Assembly (NCBI GenBank): GCA_016758965.1
Contig: JAEPRB010000161.1
Location: forward strand, 30,313 to 94,312
Source of the DNA: Circinella minor
Taxonomy: Eukaryota; Mucoromycota; Mucoromycetes; Mucorales; Lichtheimiaceae
Direction: 5' to 3'
Length of the DNA: 64,000 bases
Below, in pieces: positions 1-10,549 of this stretch. How positions within the stretch are numbered: the first letter of the stretch is position 1; every line of letters starts with the position of its first letter. The notes under the pieces were generated by a model that was given only the letters and a program-made list of their open reading frames with translations, was not told where the DNA came from and ran no database searches. The position numbers were made by a program, and so were the translations under genes.

Positions 1-90
1 TAATTCAACAATGGGTCCATGAGCATGATGGAAACCAACAACAAGTATTGCTGCAATTAATGAATCGTCTTTTTGTTGAAAAGTATTCAT
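1..90 (-). CDS. AVL9: AVL9-like late secretory pathway protein, N-terminal fragment
   Basis: Thirty codons are visible from an ATG at 88-90 (minus strand) to the window edge. Residues 15-28 read ILVVGFHHAHGPIV. This is the opening beta-strand motif (VVxFHHxxGPxVE) of AVL9, a DENN-related protein of late secretory traffic in fungi and animals. Only the first strand of the longin/DENN module is present, so other DENN-family proteins that open the same way (LCHN/DENND11 type) cannot be excluded. The gene faces away from TMA7, and 545 bp separate the two starts, so that interval is probably a shared upstream region. Seen: the open frame and the motif. Inferred: the identity. Confidence 0.55.
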   Translation of the reverse strand, partial: MNTFQQKDDSLIAAILVVGFHHAHGPIVEL

Positions 91-635
91 AGTTATTGGT
101 TGTAATGTTGATAGAATAGTTTATTTTATTACTCTTATCTTTTATTATTTATGCAAAAGTAAAAAAAAAAAAAAAAGAGAGAGAGAGAGAGAAAGAAAGA
201 AAGAAGAAAGAGAAAGAGAAACAAGAATTTACGTGACCCGTTAATGAAATAAAAATCCATTTGGTGTGACATATTGAAAAATTCGCGGCCGTCTATATAA
301 AATATATTTTTTTACGCCCCCCCACCCCTTTCCCCACATAGACTTTAATTATTTACTATGTCAATATATAAACCACTATCATACTCTTTTCTTAAATTGG
401 GTCATTTATAAAATTCTGTCTTATATGTATAAAATAATCCATTCAAGTCATCTGAAAAGTACTCTACACAATGTCCTGTCCGCAGGATTTACTCTTTTCC
501 CTTCCCCAATTTTTTAATTACTCCGATTCTTTGAAAAAAAAGAAAAATTCTTCAAAAGGCAAAAAAAAAAAGCTTCAAAGTATAAAAAAAAAAAAACTTT
601 TTTTTTTTTTTTTTTTTAACCTTTATCAAATAATA
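91..635. promoter_or_regulatory. Divergent intergenic region between AVL9-like gene and TMA7
   Basis: No open frame resembles a gene here. The interval has a purine-rich tract at about 160-222 (A-run, then GA repeats) and long A/T homopolymers at about 535-620. It lies head to head between two start codons, so both promoters should be here. A short apparent ORF at 471-716 is made of homopolymer codons and overlaps the TMA7 start, so I reject it. Confidence 0.5.
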
Positions 636-1135
636 ATGTCTGGACGTCAAGGTAAAAAAAAAAAAAAAAACCCCATTATTTTACTTTTTATATCTATTGC
701 AAATGAATCTCTTTAAAAAAAAAAAAAGTGGACGTGAGGGGGATTGTCAATGTTTAATGGAATCTTTTATTTAATTAATTAGGTGGTAAACTTAAGCCTC
801 TTAAGCAGGCCAAGAAGAAGGGTAGCAACTTTGAAGACGAAGTAAGATTGGACATTATATTATTTATGATTAAAAAAATAAATAAATAAATAAACTAATG
901 TATATATTTTTGTTAATAGGAAGATATTGCTTTCAAGAAGAAGAAGGCTGAAGAAGCCAAGAAGTTAAAGGAAATGCAAGCTAAGGCTTCTGGCAAAGGA
1001 CCTTTATGTATGTATTATATAATAAGAGAAAAAGAGTTATTATTATTAAACTAACTAACTAACTAATCAATTCATATATAATTTTAATATAATATAAAAG
1101 TGAGTGGTGGTATCAAGAAGAGTGGCAAGAAATAA
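636..1135 (+). CDS. TMA7: TMA7, translation machinery-associated protein 7
   Basis: Four exons (636-651, 783-841, 920-1007, 1101-1135) splice in phase to a 65-residue protein. It starts MSGRQGGKLKPLKQ, has a central EDIAFKKKKAEEAKK helix and ends SGGIKKSGKK. This matches the coiled-coil protein TMA7 over its whole length; the yeast protein is about 64 residues, starts MSSRQGGK and ends GGIKKSGKK. TMA7 associates with ribosomes and acts in cytoplasmic translation; its biochemical role is poorly defined. The first exon is only 16 nt, so simple ORF calling misses the gene. All introns are GT-AG. Confidence 0.95.
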
Positions 1136-1741
1136 ATCCATCCTCCCTCCTCCCCCCCCCCAAAAAAAAACTTTCAAAGACAAGTTTTTTCTTTTTTTTT
1201 TTTTAAAACTACTTTTTTTTTCAAAAAATAAAAAAAAAACAACAACTTGAAAAATGTTGGAAATTTTACTTTTAAGTTGTTACGTTCCCCCCCACCCCTT
1301 TTCCCATGTTATCCAATTTGACTACATTTTAATCTTTTTTGACATAAAAAGTAGTTTAAACTTTTCTCCTTAATTAGATAACGGTTGAAGGAGACATAAA
1401 AAATTCAGTTTATACTTGGGATCTTTTTTTTTAACTCCTTTATTCACATGTTCTCTTAAAAAAAAACAATGAAAGTGACTTTTTTTTTTTCTTTATCAAA
1501 TGATCAGCTATTTCTCGGATTTTAAGGGGGTGTGAGAAGGTTCGTACAACAACAAGTTATAGTATAATATAGAAAGAGAATGAAAATATATATTACCATG
1601 AAATGAAGGTTTTACACTTGGAGTGAAAATTAAGGAGGGACATTTTTTTGCATATAAAAATTAAACCAATTTTTACAAGTTTCAGATGTCCTCTTTTTTT
1701 TTTTTTTTTCATTCTCATAAATAACATTCCCCCGTATCATT
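1136..1741. other. Intergenic: TMA7 3' region and upstream of GGPP synthase
   Basis: No gene-like frame. Homopolymer A, T and C runs dominate (for example C-runs near 1153 and 1288 and T-runs near 1193 and 1697). The last 50 bases before 1742 hold a long T-tract, a common feature just upstream of start codons in this window. This should contain the TMA7 3' UTR and the promoter of the downstream gene. Confidence 0.4.
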
Positions 1742-3258
1742 ATGCTTTCTACAACACAACTTCAAGGTCTTTTAACTTCATCTGTTTCAAATATTAATAG
1801 TAATTTAAGACTAAATATTAATCAAGAGCATGGTCCTGCACCTGTAAAAGAACAAGATCAGGTATATATATATATATATAATAAAAACGAACTATGATTA
1901 TGAAATCTAATATATAATATTTTTACATATGTAAAAAAAAAGGTTTTACTTGAACCTTATGAATATCTATGTGCTCATCCAGGAAAAGATGTTCGTACCA
2001 AAATGATTGCTGCATTTAATGTTTGGTTACAAGTACCTGAAAAAGATTTATTGGTCATTACCAAAGTGATTGGTATGCTTCATAGTGCTAGTTTATTGTA
2101 AGTATAAAGCCCTTTCCCCCCCCCACCCCCATCTTTATCTTGATGCTAAATGTACAGTAAATTAATAATTACATACGTATTTGAATAGAATTGATGATGT
2201 TGAAGATGAATCTGCTTTACGTCGTGGTGTTCCTGCTGCTCATCATTTATTTGGTGTAGCTCAAACTATTAATTCTGCAAATTATGTTTACTTTTTAGCT
2301 TTACAAGAAATTATGAAACTTCATAATCCTGAAATGGTACAAATTTATACAGGTATATATATAAATATATATATATTGTACATTATCTATTTATAATCCT
2401 TATCTAATCATATATATGAATAATAGAGGAATTAATTAATCTTCATCGAGGTCAAGGAATGGAAATTCATTGGCGTGATCGTGTTCTTTGTCCAACTGAA
2501 AATGAATTCATTGAAATGGTGAATAACAGTATGTATATATATATATATATATAATGAATACGTATGTAGCAAATAACAATAGATATTTATAATTCATGTT
2601 GATATATTTATATAGAAACGGGTGGTCTATTACGTTTAGCTGTTAAATTAATGCAAGCTGCAAGTGAATCAAAAACGTAAGATTTATATATATCTATTAT
2701 GATATGATATGTTATTAATATAATATTATATATGTTTATATATTACGTAGTGACTATACAAGTTTAGTAAATAAAATTGGTATTCATTTTCAAGTTCGTG
2801 ATGATTATATGAATTTACAATCACAACAGGTATATAAATTATTATACTTATTCGAATATATATTTATATTTATTATATATTAACTGGCTATTTATTACCT
2901 ATATATATATATATAGTATGCTGATAATAAAGGATTTTGTGAAGATTTAACAGAAGGCAAATTTTCATTTCCAATTATTCATTCGATTCGAACCAATCCA
3001 AATAATCGACAATTATTGAATATTTTACAAAAACGTAGTAATTCACTTGATTTAAAACAATATGCTTTACAATTACTTGAACATACAAATACTTTTGATT
3101 ATTGTCGAAAATTTCTTGCCACTATTGAAAGAGAAGCACGTCAAGAAATTCAATATTTAGGTGGTAATGTCAAACTGGAACGAATTATGGATGCACTTTG
3201 TATTCCTTTACCTTCACCTATTCATTCTCAAGTTTCTTCTCCTTCTTCTTTATCATAA
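1742..3258 (+). CDS. carG: Geranylgeranyl diphosphate synthase (trans-prenyltransferase)
   Basis: Seven exons (1742-1861, 1943-2097, 2189-2352, 2427-2528, 2616-2676, 2751-2829, 2917-3258) join in frame to 340 residues. The first Asp-rich motif reads [10 protein letters not shown] with the downstream RRG (residues 92-104); it is split by intron 2. The second is [10 protein letters not shown], followed by [14 protein letters not shown]. The enzyme condenses isopentenyl diphosphate with allylic diphosphates to C20 GGPP, in the cytosol. GGPP feeds protein prenylation and, in carotenogenic Mucoromycota, carotenoids and trisporoid mating signals. The length and the compact DDxxD (no insertion) fit fungal GGPPS (BTS1/CarG) better than farnesyl diphosphate synthase. 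The name carG follows the Mucor gene and is inference; a paralogous GGPPS is possible. Confidence 0.9.
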
Positions 3259-4863
3259 ACATATATGATGCGTTTGATGATAATTATTCTTCCTGACTTT
3301 TTATTTCATTTACCTATAACTTATTATTTATTTATTTATTCTTACGTATATAAAATAAAAATAAAAATTCATATTATATATATATATATATATATATATA
3401 CTGATGATGGATATGTTTATACTACTCATCATTTATATTATATGATGTAGTTAAACTATCTTCTTTTGATTTATATAACGAAACAATCTTCTATAATAAA
3501 CCTAAATTTCATTGTTTAAAAAAAATGGTTAATCTTCCCCCCTTTAAAAATAGAATAAGTTGGGGGGAAGGGGGAAAGATCACAGACTTTCCCGAACTTT
3601 AACTTTACTTTTTTTTTTGACATTAATAAAACAAAAAGAAACCAAAGCTTTGGATGGTTTGTACATACACTATAAAAAAATTCGTTGATTTTATATATAT
3701 ATATATATATAGCATAAATGTATGACAACCATTAAATGAAATCGAATCCTATTAATAATTATTCATCTCTTCGAATCTCAGTTTATATTAAAATAGGATG
3801 ATCACATATTTTATCAACATATTTCATCTTTTTCTTGAAATAGATTCATATATATATATATATATGTAGGTAGGTACTAAAAGAAAATTACTGTATTTAT
3901 AAAAATCTATACGCTATAAGTTAATAGTAGTAATAAGAACTAGCCAAATGTGGATAGATTGAACGAGATTAAAGTTGAAGCTTTGAAGAGTCGTTGTTAA
4001 ATAACACAACTTTTAGTATCCTAATTTAGTAATAGAGGTGTGTTGTTGCCACGAGAACAGTTCTTTATTGTTGTTGAGTTGAATATTAAAACTTAGGTAT
4101 GTATGTGTCACTGTAGAATTCATTTAATAATTTAATTCGGCAATCACTTGATTATTACACCGAGATCATTTTAGTTGACTTTTAAATTTCAAGAATCTAT
4201 ATTTTCTTTTATCAACTGACCCTTTTATTTCACTTTGAAGCTTTTAATGTACATCTCACTTTAAAATAACCTGTACATAACTTTTGAAAACATAATTGAT
4301 CGAATTTATCGAGAATAAGCTATTGTACATTATCATTTTCATTTAAAAGAGATATATTTACTTTTGTTTTAAAAGTTTATCATCGTATTACTCTATCTTT
4401 TTAAACAAATATGAATAAAATACTTTTTCTCAATTGTGATTATTATATATAGAAAGAGAAATTTAAAATGTACTCATTAAAATGATATTTTAGGGAGTGG
4501 GTTATTCGTTGTCCAAAATGTTTATATAATTATTTAAAAGAGAGAAAAAAAAACAACAACAACAAAGAAGAACAACGTATGCAAAACAAAGAAATAAGAA
4601 AAAAGAAAAAAAGAAGAAGGAAATTTTGTGTGTGTATATGCTGAAGAAAAAAAGGGGGAGGGAGAGGGAGGGAAAATAAGAACTCGTTATTTAAAAATAG
4701 TGGAAAGAAAAGAAGTGTCCTATATAAAGTTGGTTTTGTACGGTGTGAAAATGAAGGAGGAGGTTGAGGATTGGTTGTGTGAAGAAAGATGTGTGTGAAT
4801 GATGTTTGATTATGTGTTTGTGATATATATAAAAGGGAGGAGGAGAGGGAACCCAGATTTATT
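3259..4863. other. Intergenic between convergent genes
   Basis: About 1.6 kb between the 3' ends of the GGPP synthase and Sel1-repeat genes. It holds (TA)n runs near 3375-3400, 3693-3711 and 3848-3865 and many A/T homopolymers. No coding signal or RNA gene was seen. Apparent ORFs at 3516-3728 and 4530-4889 (minus) are low-complexity. Confidence 0.4.
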
Positions 4864-7445
4864 TTATGCGGCCGGCGCACTGTGTCCACTAATGAATCCT
4901 GAACAAGTAAGATCTTCTTCGTTCATTGTTAAAGGTGATGATCCTGGAGACCATAAACATACTCGGAATAATAATCGTCTTAATCGTTCATGTGAATTTC
5001 GGCAACCGGCTGATTAAAAAAAAAAAGAAGGAAATCAAATTAATTATCACACGTTATATTCATTTTTCTATTGATAATAATGATGAAAAAAAAAAAACAT
5101 ACCTAAAGCTGCACGTTCAAACCAAATACTTGCTTGATGTAAATCTATAGCACAACCAAGTCCTCGTTCATAACAATTGGCTAAATGGTATTGTGCTGCC
5201 ACATGATCTTGTTCTGCTGCACGTTTAAATAAATCAAAAGCGGTACCAAGATCTTTTTCAATTCCTGCACCATTTTGTAAATGAACACCCAATTTATCAA
5301 GTGCTCGAGCGTGATTTTGTTGTGCTGCATGTTGATACCAATAGACTGCTTTACGATCATCTTTTTCAACGCCAATTCCATTGGCATAACCTATTATTAT
5401 TATTATTATTATTTAATGTTAATTATTTTCTTCAAATAACATATAGAATACATACATTATTTCCTCCCTTCCCTCGAAAAAAAAAAACTTACAAAAGCCA
5501 AGGTTACACTGCGCCCATGGGTTCTTTTGACGGGCTGATTTGTGGTACCAATAGACGGCACGAGCTGGATCCTTTTTAAGACCTAAACCTTCTTCATAAC
5601 AATAACCAAGAGAATTTTGTGCCAAGGCATTTCCTTGTTCTGCTGATCGTCTAAACCATTTGACAGCTTCACGTTCATTCTTGGGTAATCCAATACCATT
5701 TCTATAACAATAACCAAGTGATAATTGGGCAGGCGCATGATTTTCTTCAGCACTTAAATAATACCAAAAGACAGCTTCTTGTTCATTGGCAGTAACACCA
5801 ATACCATTTTGATAACAATAACCTAAAGAATGGTAGGCAAAAATATTACCACGTTCGGCTGAACGTCGATACCATTTAACAGCTTCTTGTTCATTACGAT
5901 CCACACCAATACCATTTTGATGACAAAATCCTAAATTATGTTGTGCACGGGCATGACCTTGAATAGCCGCTTTACGATACCAATGAGCTCCTAAAGTATC
6001 ATCCTTGGCAATACCAATACCATTTTGGAAACAATAACCAAGATTACATTGAGCCCATGGATAGCCTTGTTCTGCTGAACGTTGATACCAAATAGCAGCT
6101 TGTTTTAAATCTTGTTCAAGACCAATACCATCTTCATAACAATATCTAAATAATAATAATTTATTAATAATTTTTTTTTTTTTGTTAAATCTGATGATAA
6201 ATATTGAATGTAGTAATAAAATATAATTTTACCCAAGTGAATTTTGTGCAAAAGCATTGCCTTGTTCTGCTGAAATACGATACCATTTAACTGCTTCTTT
6301 GACATCTTTTTCTACTCCTATACCATCTTCATAACAATATCTAAAGAAACAAATAAAAATGTCACTTAATTTATTATTTTTTTTTGTTTTAAGAAAAATA
6401 AACAACCCTTTTTTTTTTTAATACTCTATAATTATTTTCTCACCCACCCCCTTTTTTTTTTTTGTACCGGAGAAGAGAGTTGTTTAGGAAACCAAAAAAA
6501 TATTACTTACCCAACATTATAGATAGCAACTGTTTCACCTTGAGCAGCAGCACGACGATACCATTTCATGGCTTCTATATCATCTTTCTCAACACCAAAA
6601 CCTTCACCATAACAATAACCAAGAATACCTTGACCTCGAGCATTTCCTTGGTCAGCACTGGCCTTATACCACCGAAAAGCCGCATGTTCGTCTTTGGCCA
6701 TACCAACACCGTCATGATGACAAACACCTAATGCATATTGTGCTGCTGGGTCATTATCCAGTGTGGCTGCTTCTACAATCCAAGACACTGGACTGGTATG
6801 AATAATACGTCGTACCCGTTCTGCCCATTCTTCTGCTTCAGCACGATCAATTTTAACATTAGGTCGACCATATTTTCTTAAAAATGCTAAACGAGCCATG
6901 GCAAGACCATCGTGTGATTTGGAAGCTTCAAGATAATGATTTTCAGAACGAACGAAATCTCTTTCGACACCCATACCGAATTCATAACAAAAACCTAATA
7001 CACCTTCTGCTTGTGCATGACCGAGAGCAGCAGCTCGACGTAAATAAGTAATAGCCAATGTAGGTGCTTTGGGATAACCTCTTCGACCAAATAAATGATT
7101 ATTGGCAAGTTTAAAAATTAATCGAGCTGAATGGGAATAATGAGTCGTTGTTGTTGTATTGGTTGGGTCGTTATTGTTCGTCGTTAAAAGGGATGGTGTA
7201 TTAGCGGTGGTTGAAGAACGGGATTGCATGGTAGGACGGTCGTCCGATTTATCATGAACTACTGTTGTCATTGACGTTGTGGTATTATTATTATTATTAT
7301 TTGTTGTTGAAGTTGTTGTCATTGCACTTCGACTTGTAGAAGGTTGTGGTAAATTGCTATTTGATTCCTTGTTTGAATTTAACTTGGAAAAAGCAAGTCT
7401 AGAACGAGATAATATTTGTGATAAAGGGACGGAAGGAGGAGACAT
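4864..7445 (-). CDS. Sel1-repeat (SLR/TPR-like) protein
   Basis: Five exons (7445-6511, 6340-6233, 6145-5493, 5390-5103, 5009-4864) join in phase to 709 residues. The first ~110 residues are Ser/Thr/Asn-rich and look disordered. The rest holds about 13 Sel1-type repeats of ~36 residues with the signature LGYCYxxGIGVxKD...A..WYRRSAEQGN, ending in a short tail (CSGFISGHSAPAA). Sel1 repeats form alpha-alpha superhelices that act as protein-binding scaffolds; fungal members include Chs4/Skt5-type chitin synthase activators and ERAD Hrd3. Nothing visible selects one of these: there is no transmembrane segment, and the last residues are not a CaaX box. The start at 7445 is chosen because upstream in-frame codons are homopolymer and GA/GT repeats. 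Introns lie at the start of repeats with matching phase, which fits growth by repeat duplication. Confidence 0.85.
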
Positions 7446-7815
7446 TTGGATGTAATTTTTTGTTTTTTTAAGAAAAGATAAAAGAATAAGAGGGAGGAGA
7501 AGAAAGGGAAAAGAAGGAGGAATAAAAAAAAAAAAAAAAGAAAGGGAAGGAGAGAGAGAGAGAGAGAGAGTGTGTGTGTGTGTGTGAGTGTGAGTTAAAG
7601 AAGAATAAGGTACCAGAAAAAAAGAAAGAGAGAGAGAAAAAAAAAAAAAAAAAAAAGGTGTTAAATTCATAAAAAAAAAAAAAATATATCGGTGTCACCT
7701 GCGGATGAAATGGTTTGGAAAAAAAGAACTCGCTCCCCCTTTTTTTTTTTTTGGTTTCCTCTCTTTCTTCTTTCTTTCTAATCTCAATCAAAATTGGTTT
7801 TACTCTCCAATTTGG
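7446..7815. promoter_or_regulatory. Bidirectional promoter with GA/GT microsatellite
   Basis: A 370-bp gap separates the starts of the Sel1-repeat gene (-) and the next gene (+). It contains (GA)n followed directly by (GT)n at about 7550-7590 and several A- or T-homopolymers of 12 or more. In-frame extensions of both genes into this region (Met codons at 7670 minus and 7705 plus) encode only low-complexity Phe/Ser/His/Thr, so the region is read as regulatory. Confidence 0.5.
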
Positions 7816-8547
7816 ATGATCTCCTTAAAACCTAACCCATCAGAATCTAGTATGATTGACCATATCCGATCTTCTCTCAGGGCATGTTTCAAAGGAAATC
7901 GTCGATTATCTACTACTACTATCGACTCCTTAGTTAAAGGTAAACTATATAAATATCTTCTCTCCTGATTTTATTATTGTTACTTTCATAATAATAACTC
8001 TTCCCCCCCCAAAAAAAAAAAATTATTATTATTCTTATATATTTTAAATCAATAACAACAAAATATTTTGTATAACCTTTCTATTTTATATTTTTCTTCT
8101 CCCTGCTTCCCCCCCCTCTCCCCCCCGAGAACAGTTTTTTTTTTAAGTTTTATTACTAAACAATAAGTTTCTTATTATTATTATTATTATTTTTCCATTA
8201 TATATGTTTGATTGGTTTATTTATTATTTCATTATTTTTGATATAAAAAAATAATTATTAGCCGTTGTTTCTGTTGCTCTTGGTTTAAGGTAAAAATGAG
8301 AGTCAAATAAAATCTTAAACTAGTATGTTTGTCTAAATAACTAACTTAATTCTGTCGCCGACTTTTGTAAAAAAAAAAAAAAAATAACTGACTTTGGTTT
8401 CAGAGTTGCTCATCTCATTGATGTTGCTCATGTCACTTCCGACCAAATAAATGAATTGATTATTTTATTACGACAGGTAGCTCCATTACTTATATATTGT
8501 GACGTGATATTTCTATTTTTGTATTATAAAAGCAAAAGGATTTATTA

Positions 8548-8601
<54 letters not shown>

Positions 8602-9773
8602 ATGTGTGTATGTGCGTGTGGCACCAGAACATAATTATATATATATATATATATGCATATTTTTTTTGATATAAATATATCCATGTCATGTATTCAATTT
8701 AGGATTACATTCTATATATATCAAATAATAATAATAATAAATGAAACTAACTTTATTTGGTAGGACCCACAATGCCAGCAATTGTTAGTATTACAATTTA
8801 AAGACCGTTATACTTTTTTATGTCATCGACATGAACTAGAACGACATGTGGAAGCCACGTTAAATCAACCAAATCAATGGGTTTATGTTGATATTCGAGG
8901 AAAACAAGGTCCTCCTATTCAGGTAAAATATATCGATGGATTTCTTCATTCAAGATATCATTTTTTTTTATTTCAATTTAATTCATTAAAAAAAAAAAGA
9001 AAGAAAAAATTGTATTGTTCACCTGTCTGCACCCTTTACCCCCTCTTCTCTCTCCTTGACTCCTTAAAAAGTAAAAAAAAAGCTTTTTTGTTTGTTTTTA
9101 TTATTTTCTATTTTGTTCTTATTTCATGAGAGGAATTCCTTCTTTTGCTGGACCTAATTTGAATCCAATTTTTATTTTTATTTTTTTAAAAAAAAAAAAA
9201 AAAATTATATAGCGACCATGTCCTGAAATATTTTTATTTTGGTTACAAAATCGACTACAACCCTATTTATTATCATGTCAACAACAACAAGAAGAAGAAA
9301 AAGAAAAAAACCCTTTATATTATTCCTCCGTCGTTCCAAGTTACATGGTTGTATTGACAGGATTTTTATTAGAATATCCTATTATGTATATGACACATAA
9401 TGAAACGGATCAAGTGGATCAAGAATTGGATGAATGGGAAATGATACCGAATTGTTTAGGAGATCGTTCACTTTTATTAGTACGAGTATGGCTACACCAA
9501 CCAAAAGCATTTTGGCATGACTATATGTTGCTTAGTTACAGTTGTCCATCGGAGAAATTAATAGATTTTCCGGAACAAGATCCGACAATTAAAAAAAAAA
9601 ATTCAGTTACCATGATAACACCCACAAAAGAAGTAGTGATCCGGAACTTTGAAACAAAATTTCAAACACGATTTCATCAACTTGAACAAACAAAAAAGAA
9701 TGGATTTTTTATAAAAGATACTCAATTAGAAATTTCTCATGAATATGTTACATTAGATAGAGTGGCGTTATAA
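7816..9773 (+). CDS. Conserved hypothetical, possibly UPF0739 (C1orf74-like)
   Basis: Five exons (7816-7939, 8262-8289, 8404-8476, 8764-8922, 9213-9773) splice in phase to 314 residues. Visible segments: MIDHIRSSLRACFKGNRR near the N-terminus (an alternative start at 7852), RVAHLIDVAHVTSDQINELI, then GFLLEYPIMYM and LVRVWLHQPKAFWHDYMLLS. The order of a hydrophobic core, a tyrosine-Pro pair in a beta-like stretch and a late LVRVW strand recalls the poorly characterised C1orf74/UPF0739 family. That is recognition by eye, not a search result. No signal peptide, transmembrane segment or catalytic motif is seen. The second exon is only 28 nt. Confidence 0.6.
8550..8620. repeat. Compound TA/TG microsatellite in an intron
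   Basis: A (TA)n run passes directly into a (TG)n run with minor interruptions, inside intron 3 of the 7816-9773 gene. Likely length-polymorphic between isolates. Confidence 0.85.
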
Positions 9774-10429
9774 AACTTTTCATTTGCCCAATTTTTTGAT
9801 ATTCCTTATCCCCTCCCCCCCTGGGCATTCCAAAAGAATATAAAACACCCCCCCATTTAAAAACCGTTTCTTTTTGTTTTTTGTTTTTATTATAATAATT
9901 CCTTCTAATAAATGGTAAAAATATTTAATAACGACTAAGAAGAAGAATTGACTGCATATATATATATATAAAGTGGAAAAAAAAGGGGGTTTGTAAAAAT
10001 AATGGTTTTTGTATAATAAAGAAAAGGGCATGGAAAAAAAAAAGTTTAATTTTTAATATATAGAAATTTATGTGAAAGGGGAAAAAAAAAAGGTTGTATA
10101 TATATGATAAATAAATCAGTTCGATTACAATTTAGAAAAAGGGAGAGTTGTTAATATATTTTGAAACCAATGTAATATAGGGAATGATAATGCAAAATGA
10201 TGATGAGGGGTGGTGATAGTTCAAAGGGTAAATAAAAAAGATCGTGTTGCCTATGCATTTGTGTTTATGCTTTTTTTTTTTTTTTTGGGTTCTTAATTTG
10301 AGAAGGGTATATAATAAAAAAAAATATGTTTGCTTGGGATGTTTAAAAAAGATAATGCAAGAAATAATGAAAATTGGATAAAGTAGGTTATCTCATCACA
10401 AAAGTCTTGAATAAAAAAAAAATTCTTAT
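9774..10429. other. Intergenic, AT-rich
   Basis: 656 bp between the 3' ends of two convergent genes. Homopolymer A/T and a short (TA)n near 9957. No open frame with coding character, and no RNA signature seen. Confidence 0.4.
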
Positions 10430-10549
10430 TTATCGAGGACGATGACGTTTAGGACAGTTCCAGGCGATATGACCATCTTTACCACAGAAAGGACAAGCCG
10501 ATGATTCAGTTTGATGATAATTTGTTGGAGTATTCATGTTGGAATTCAT
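10430..10549 (-). CDS. Single CCHC zinc-knuckle microprotein (39 aa)
   Basis: Reading minus from an ATG at 10549 gives 39 residues to a TAA at 10430-10432. The protein is a short polar N-terminus, then CPFCGKDGHIAWNC (C-x2-C-x4-H-x4-C), then the basic tail PKRHRPR. This is the spacing of the CCHC zinc knuckle, a single-stranded nucleic-acid-binding fold found in retroviral nucleocapsids and in Air1/Air2, CNBP/Gis2 and SLU7-like proteins. A second in-frame Met follows four codons later. I found no in-phase upstream exon by eye, but it could be the last exon of a larger gene. Seen: the motif and frame. Inferred: that it is expressed and independent. Confidence 0.6.
   Translation of the reverse strand: MNSNMNTPTNYHQTESSACPFCGKDGHIAWNCPKRHRPR

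Noticed and set aside
7446..7670. N-terminal extension of the Sel1-repeat protein from a Met at 7670
   Set aside because: Encodes only homopolymer and GA/GT microsatellite residues; the Met at 7445 starts normal protein.
7705..7815. Upstream in-frame Met for the 7816 gene
   Set aside because: Adds Phe-rich sequence from a poly-T tract in the bidirectional promoter.
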